From positions 1 to 6,702 of the forward strand of contig JAQCKY010000121.1 in the NCBI GenBank assembly GCA_027592155.1: a stretch of DNA of 6,702 bases, written 5' to 3'. The notes under the pieces were generated by a model that worked only from the letters and a program-made list of their open reading frames with translations, was not told where the DNA came from and made no database searches. The stretch comes from Pseudomonadota bacterium (GTDB taxonomy: Bacteria > Pseudomonadota > Alphaproteobacteria > Rhodospirillales > UBA2165). How positions within the stretch are numbered: position 1 is the stretch's first letter; the number at the start of each line of letters is the position of its first letter. Made by a program: the position numbers and the translations under genes. Of the stretch, positions 5,358 to 6,702 are shown in pieces.

Positions 5358-6542
5358 ATGGCTAGCAATAACATGCCGCTATCCCGGTTCAAGGTAATCG
5401 ATCTTTGTCGCGCCCGCGCTGGCCCAACCTGCGTTCGCCAGTTGGCCGACTGGGGCGCCGATACGATCAAAGTGGAAATGCCCGAAGGCGGCATTGGCGT
5501 CGATGATTCGGAAACCCGCTTGGGCTTCGACTTCTTCAACATCCACCGCAACAAGCGGAGCATGACCCTCAATTTGAAGAGCAAGAAGGGTAAGGAAATC
5601 CTCTTCAAGATGGTCAAGGAAGCCGACGTGGTGGTCGAGAATTTCCGGCCCGACGTCAAACACCGGCTCGGTATCGATTATAAAGTTCTAAGCAAGATCA
5701 ATCCGCGCATCGTCTATGGCAGCATTTCCGGCTTTGGTCAGGAGGGTCCCTATTCGGGCCGCGCCGGGCTGGACCAAATCGCCCAAGGCATCGGCGGCAT
5801 CATGTCGGTGACCGGCCTGCCCGGTCAGGGACCGGTCCGGGTCGGTATCCCGATGTGCGATCTGACATCTGGTTTGCTGTTGGCGCAGGGCATTCTGATG
5901 GCGTTGTTGGAGCGTGAAGTCTCCGGCAAGGGCCAGTGGGTGCACACATCGCTGACCGAGGCGATGATCCAGCTGATGGACCTTCAAGCGGCACGCTACC
6001 TCAACGGCGGCGACGTGCCGAAGCAGCAGGGCAACAACCATCCGACCGGCGTGCCCACCGGCGTGTTCAAGTGTTCCGACGGGCTGATCAACATCCAGGC
6101 CGCAACGCCGCATCTGTTCAAGCGGCTATGCACGGGTCTGGGCGTGCCGGAAATGGCGGACAAGCCTGAATTCAAGGAACTATCGGGCCGCCAGAAGAAC
6201 CGCGACAAGTGCAATGCATTCATTGAGAAGATCACCAAGACCAAGACGATGAAGCATTGGATCGACTTGTTCGCTAAGGCCGGTGTGCCTTGCGGGCCGA
6301 TCTACTCGGTCGATCAGACCTTCGCCGATCCGCAGGTCAAGACCCTGAACATGGACCCGACCGTTACCCACCCGAAACTCGGCAAAGTCCATCTCGTCGG
6401 TCAGGCGGTAAAGATGGCGCGGACGCCGCAAAAGATGCGGATGCCGACGCCGGATCTCGGCCAACACACGGATAAGATCCTCGCTAAGCTGGGTTACAGC
6501 AAGGCGGATATCAAGGCGATGCGCGCCGACGGCGACATTTGA
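5358..6542 (+). CDS. Family III CoA-transferase (CaiB/BaiF/Frc type)
   Basis: A 394-residue protein with the usual length and order of the family. The N-terminal Rossmann part has FKVIDLCRARAGPTCVRQLAD (11-31) and ADTIKVEMP (34-42). The hallmark ADVVVENFRPDV (89-100) and ISGFGQEGPYSGRAGLDQ (123-140) follow. Asp168 in GIPMCDLTSGL (163-173) aligns with the catalytic aspartate (Asp169 of CaiB) that forms the acyl-enzyme anhydride. Later come the small-domain glycine loop PTGVPTGVFKCSDGLI (229-244), PCGPIYSVDQTFADPQV (311-327) and the PTPDLGQHTDKIL (363-375) tail. The enzyme would move CoA from a donor such as acetyl- or succinyl-CoA to a carboxylic acid, activating the pathway substrate. The same fold includes racemases (Amacr), but the context with a hydratase and a CoA-ester lyase favours transfer. 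Which acid is activated cannot be read from the sequence. Confidence 0.93.
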   Translation: MASNNMPLSRFKVIDLCRARAGPTCVRQLADWGADTIKVEMPEGGIGVDDSETRLGFDFFNIHRNKRSMTLNLKSKKGKEILFKMVKEADVVVENFRPDVKHRLGIDYKVLSKINPRIVYGSISGFGQEGPYSGRAGLDQIAQGIGGIMSVTGLPGQGPVRVGIPMCDLTSGLLLAQGILMALLEREVSGKGQWVHTSLTEAMIQLMDLQAARYLNGGDVPKQQGNNHPTGVPTGVFKCSDGLINIQAATPHLFKRLCTGLGVPEMADKPEFKELSGRQKNRDKCNAFIEKITKTKTMKHWIDLFAKAGVPCGPIYSVDQTFADPQVKTLNMDPTVTHPKLGKVHLVGQAVKMARTPQKMRMPTPDLGQHTDKILAKLGYSKADIKAMRADGDI

Positions 6543-6564
6543 CGCCGGTCACAGCAATGGCGAC

Positions 6565-6589
6565 GCGGGCGCTCCAAGGGGGCGCCCGC
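6565..6589 (+). repeat. Strong GC hairpin between CoA-transferase and hydratase genes
   Basis: GCGGGCGC (6565-6572) pairs perfectly with GCGCCCGC (6582-6589). The stem extends inward by a T-G wobble and two C-G pairs, leaving a 3-base AAG loop. No T-tract follows, so it is not a classical terminator. It lies 23 bases after the stop codon and 15-18 bases before the next start, where it could end transcription partially, protect the upstream mRNA from 3' decay, or modulate translation of the next gene. Confidence 0.7.
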
Positions 6590-6597
6590 AAGCCTTA

Positions 6598-6603
6598 GAG
6601 AGG
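6598..6603 (+). promoter_or_regulatory. Ribosome-binding site of the partial hydratase gene
   Basis: GAGAGG is one base from the ATG at 6605 and four bases from the ATG at 6608. The second gives the more usable spacing, though either may serve. Confidence 0.5.
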
Positions 6604-6607
6604 CATG

Positions 6608-6702
6608 ATGAACCTGAAAACGGACAAGATGATCGCCGAAAAAGACGGCGGCATCGGCTGGATGATTTTCAATAACCCGGCACGGCGCAACGCTACTTCC
6701 CT
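6608..6702 (+). CDS. Enoyl-CoA hydratase/isomerase family protein, N-terminal part only
   Basis: Thirty-one full codons before the window ends, read from the ATG at 6608 (the ATG at 6605 adds one Met). The product starts MNLKTDKMIAEKDGGIGWMI and goes on FNNPARRNATS. A strand with G-x-GW-hydrophobic residues followed by NNPxRRNA is the standard opening of crotonase-fold enzymes, where the family consensus is a strand, then NxPxxxNA. The oxyanion-hole and catalytic Glu regions lie outside the window, so hydratase, isomerase, lyase or hydrolase activity cannot be told apart. Its place just after a CoA-transferase suggests action on the newly made acyl-CoA. Confidence 0.75.
   Translation, partial: MNLKTDKMIAEKDGGIGWMIFNNPARRNATS

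Overview
The window reads as part of a catabolic or accessory-metabolism cluster from a GC-rich proteobacterium, most probably an alphaproteobacterium. That placement is inferred from the strong preference for C or G at third codon positions, the use of GTG starts, and the mix of gene families; nothing here fixes the taxon. Every supported gene lies on the + strand.

Layout: positions 1-353 hold no gene I can support, apart from a small protein-like tail at 136-240 and nested inverted repeats just before the first gene. A LysR-type regulator follows (354-1298), then a 244-base spacer with an AT-rich start and a protein-like antisense stretch. Next come a CitE/malyl-CoA-lyase-type carbon-carbon lyase (start most likely 1543, end 2490) and a secreted family-5 ABC substrate-binding protein (2614-4152). 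A canonical intrinsic terminator (4167-4208) closes that stretch. After it come a D-2-hydroxyacid dehydrogenase (4241-5224), a family III (CaiB/BaiF) CoA-transferase (5358-6542), a strong GC hairpin without a T-tract (6565-6589), and the first ~31 codons of a probable enoyl-CoA hydratase cut by the window end.

How the genes may work together (inference): an organic acid is captured in the periplasm by the binding protein, activated to a CoA thioester by the CoA-transferase, hydrated by the crotonase-fold enzyme, and cleaved by the CitE-like lyase to acetyl-CoA (or another acyl-CoA) plus a 2-oxoacid such as glyoxylate or pyruvate. The 2-hydroxyacid dehydrogenase could interconvert that 2-oxoacid with its hydroxyacid. 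The order activate-hydrate-cleave is that of known itaconate, mesaconate and citramalate routes, but the substrate here cannot be read from the sequence. The LysR protein is the obvious candidate regulator. The transporter's permease and ATPase genes are not in the window.

I found no RNA genes, CRISPR array, insertion sequence or phage feature. The individual families are well known. What merits a second look is their combination, the regulatory structures between the genes, and the two protein-like fragments flanking the regulator.
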